A DNA stretch of 64,000 nucleotides, from the NCBI GenBank assembly GCA_913776615.1, contig CAJYPK010000026.1:1-64000 (forward strand). The letters run 5' to 3'. The position numbers and the translations under genes were made by a program. Below the pieces are notes generated by a model. That model searched no databases. It saw only the letters and a program-made list of their open reading frames with translations, and had not been told where the DNA came from. This document shows positions 63,191 to 64,000 of this stretch, piece after piece. The stretch is from an uncultured Hymenobacter sp. (GTDB lineage Bacteria > Bacteroidota > Bacteroidia > Cytophagales > Hymenobacteraceae). Within the stretch, counting starts at the first letter, position 1. Each line of letters starts with the position of its first letter.

Positions 63191-63453
63191 GTGCGCAAGA
63201 AGTTCAGTGTACATTTGGTATAATGCAGGTTGAAACATGATTATTATACAATTGTATCGGCACCGGTTGTGGTGATGGTACAGCCAGCATTTATGCGATT
63301 TACGCATGTAATTACAAATGGAATTTTTGATTCCCATCACAATTGTTTAGAAGTGAATTTCACAGAGTTTACATGAGGGCTGAAATTTTATTTTTAAACA
63401 GGCGTGGAAAACTGTGAGATGGTGTCTTACATTTGTGCTATAATAGGCTTTCT
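63191..63453 (+). promoter_or_regulatory. upstream region of the XRE gene with two -7 boxes
   Basis: The region is AT-rich and without a gene. TACATTTG occurs twice, at 63210-63217 and 63428-63435, each an exact match to the Bacteroidota -7 box; the second lies 19 bases before the XRE start. No strong -33 partner was identified. Confidence 0.45.
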
Positions 63454-64000
63454 ATGGTAACGCGCATCCGGCAGCTGCTCGAGCAAAAACAACTTAGTCC
63501 TACGCAGTTTGCCGATGCTATCGGGGTGGGCCGGCCCGTAATGAGCCATATCCTGAGCGAGCGCAATAAACCCAGCCTGGAGGTAGTGCAGCGCATTATC
63601 GAAGCCTTTCCCGACGTATCTATGCCGTGGCTGCTGAAGGGCGTGGGAGAAATGCTGGAAAGCGACAACAAGCCTCGCCCCGCAGAGAATGCCCCAGCCG
63701 CTCCGGCAAAGGCGGAGGCACCCGCGCCCGCTGTCGCTACCCCCGCCGAGCCCGCCGCCTTACCTACCGAGCTGCCGGCCCCTGCGTTTTCGCCGCTTCC
63801 AACGCTCGTTGCTCCAGTAGCTGCGACAATGCCCGAGCCCGCATTTGATACCAAGGAAAAGCAGCCTGAAACCACGCTGGTAGCTCCCTCAGCAGCTCCG
63901 GCTCCCACGATAGCCTCAGCCCCAGCGGTGGCATCGGGGCAGCAAGAGCCTTTGCGCGCGCCGGCCGCCCCCGCACCCAAGCCGTTCACCGCCTCCCGCT
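63454..64000 (+). CDS. XRE-family transcriptional regulator, runs off the window
   Basis: Starting at the ATG at 63454 the frame stays open to the window edge (182 codons). Residues 1-65 form a Cro/CI HTH: IRQLLEQKQLSPTQFADAIG, VGRPVMSHILSERNKPSLEV, VQRIIEAFPDVSMPWLLKG. This version is common in Bacteroidota DNA-binding proteins. A long Ala/Pro-rich, probably disordered linker follows to the end, so a second domain may lie beyond. The opposite-strand reading frame is a shadow. Confidence 0.85.
   Translation, partial: MVTRIRQLLEQKQLSPTQFADAIGVGRPVMSHILSERNKPSLEVVQRIIEAFPDVSMPWLLKGVGEMLESDNKPRPAENAPAAPAKAEAPAPAVATPAEPAALPTELPAPAFSPLPTLVAPVAATMPEPAFDTKEKQPETTLVAPSAAPAPTIASAPAVASGQQEPLRAPAAPAPKPFTASR

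Overview
The window is GC-rich bacterial DNA that looks like a Hymenobacter-type member of the Bacteroidota. Pointers are a DUF3127 protein with an SSB-like tail, Bacteroidota -7 promoter boxes (TAnnTTTG), lipoproteins with weak ribosome binding sites, and Bacteroidota-style contractile injection genes. The genus is an inference; no rRNA or tRNA gene was seen.

Layout. 0.2-4.5 kb: small membrane proteins, a DinB-like protein, a lipoprotein and a transposase remnant. 4.5-6.4 kb: a GH18-like membrane-anchored protein with an altered catalytic motif. 6.7-31.3 kb: the centrepiece, an extracellular contractile injection system (eCIS). Fifteen tightly packed minus-strand genes (31.27 down to 9.45 kb) encode a cap protein, an unrecognised 378-residue class protein, sheath, two tube proteins, DUF5908, LysM hub, VgrG-like spike, PAAR tip, gp25, two large baseplate proteins with a fibre-like protein between them, an 1804-residue tape-measure-family protein and an AAA ATPase. 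Two plus-strand genes converge on the operon. They encode DUF4157 (eCIS-core) proteins with an almost identical leader/HExxH module and unrelated C-terminal domains, one of which carries a zinc-deaminase signature on AT-rich DNA. They are the best candidates for injected effectors.

31.4-37.6 kb: an IS3 element cut short beside a serine recombinase, a coupled gene pair of unknown function, decayed genes, and an intact ParA plus small-partner partition operon. 38.2-45.9 kb: a response regulator, mannose-1-phosphate guanylyltransferase, PIG-V-like mannosyltransferase, a dolichyl-phosphate-glucose-synthase-like glycosyltransferase, a glycosidase lipoprotein and a truncated surface protein; this suggests glycan/envelope work. 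45.9-49.2 kb: a recombination graveyard (alcohol dehydrogenase, phosphatase, glycosyltransferase, IS3 and resolvase fragments) around intact SRPBCC and cytidine deaminase genes. 49.2-50.5 kb: an AbiEii-like nucleotidyltransferase and HTH pair with a palindromic operator. 50.6-52.0 kb: a glycosidase.

52.2-54.6 kb: an iteron origin, a Rep_3-type initiator and the remains of a second partition operon truncated next to an IS5-family element. With the intact par operon at 35.5 kb this implies that all or part of a plasmid is embedded here, or that the molecule is a chromid or megaplasmid. 55.4-64 kb returns to ordinary chromosomal-type genes: AlbA_2 regulator, DUF3127, isoaspartyl peptidase, cyanophycinase, M1 aminopeptidase, L,D-transpeptidase and the start of an XRE regulator running off the end. 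The isoaspartyl peptidase and cyanophycinase converge on one bidirectional terminator and could act in sequence on cyanophycin-like or isoaspartyl substrates.

All family assignments are from reading motifs; no database search was run.
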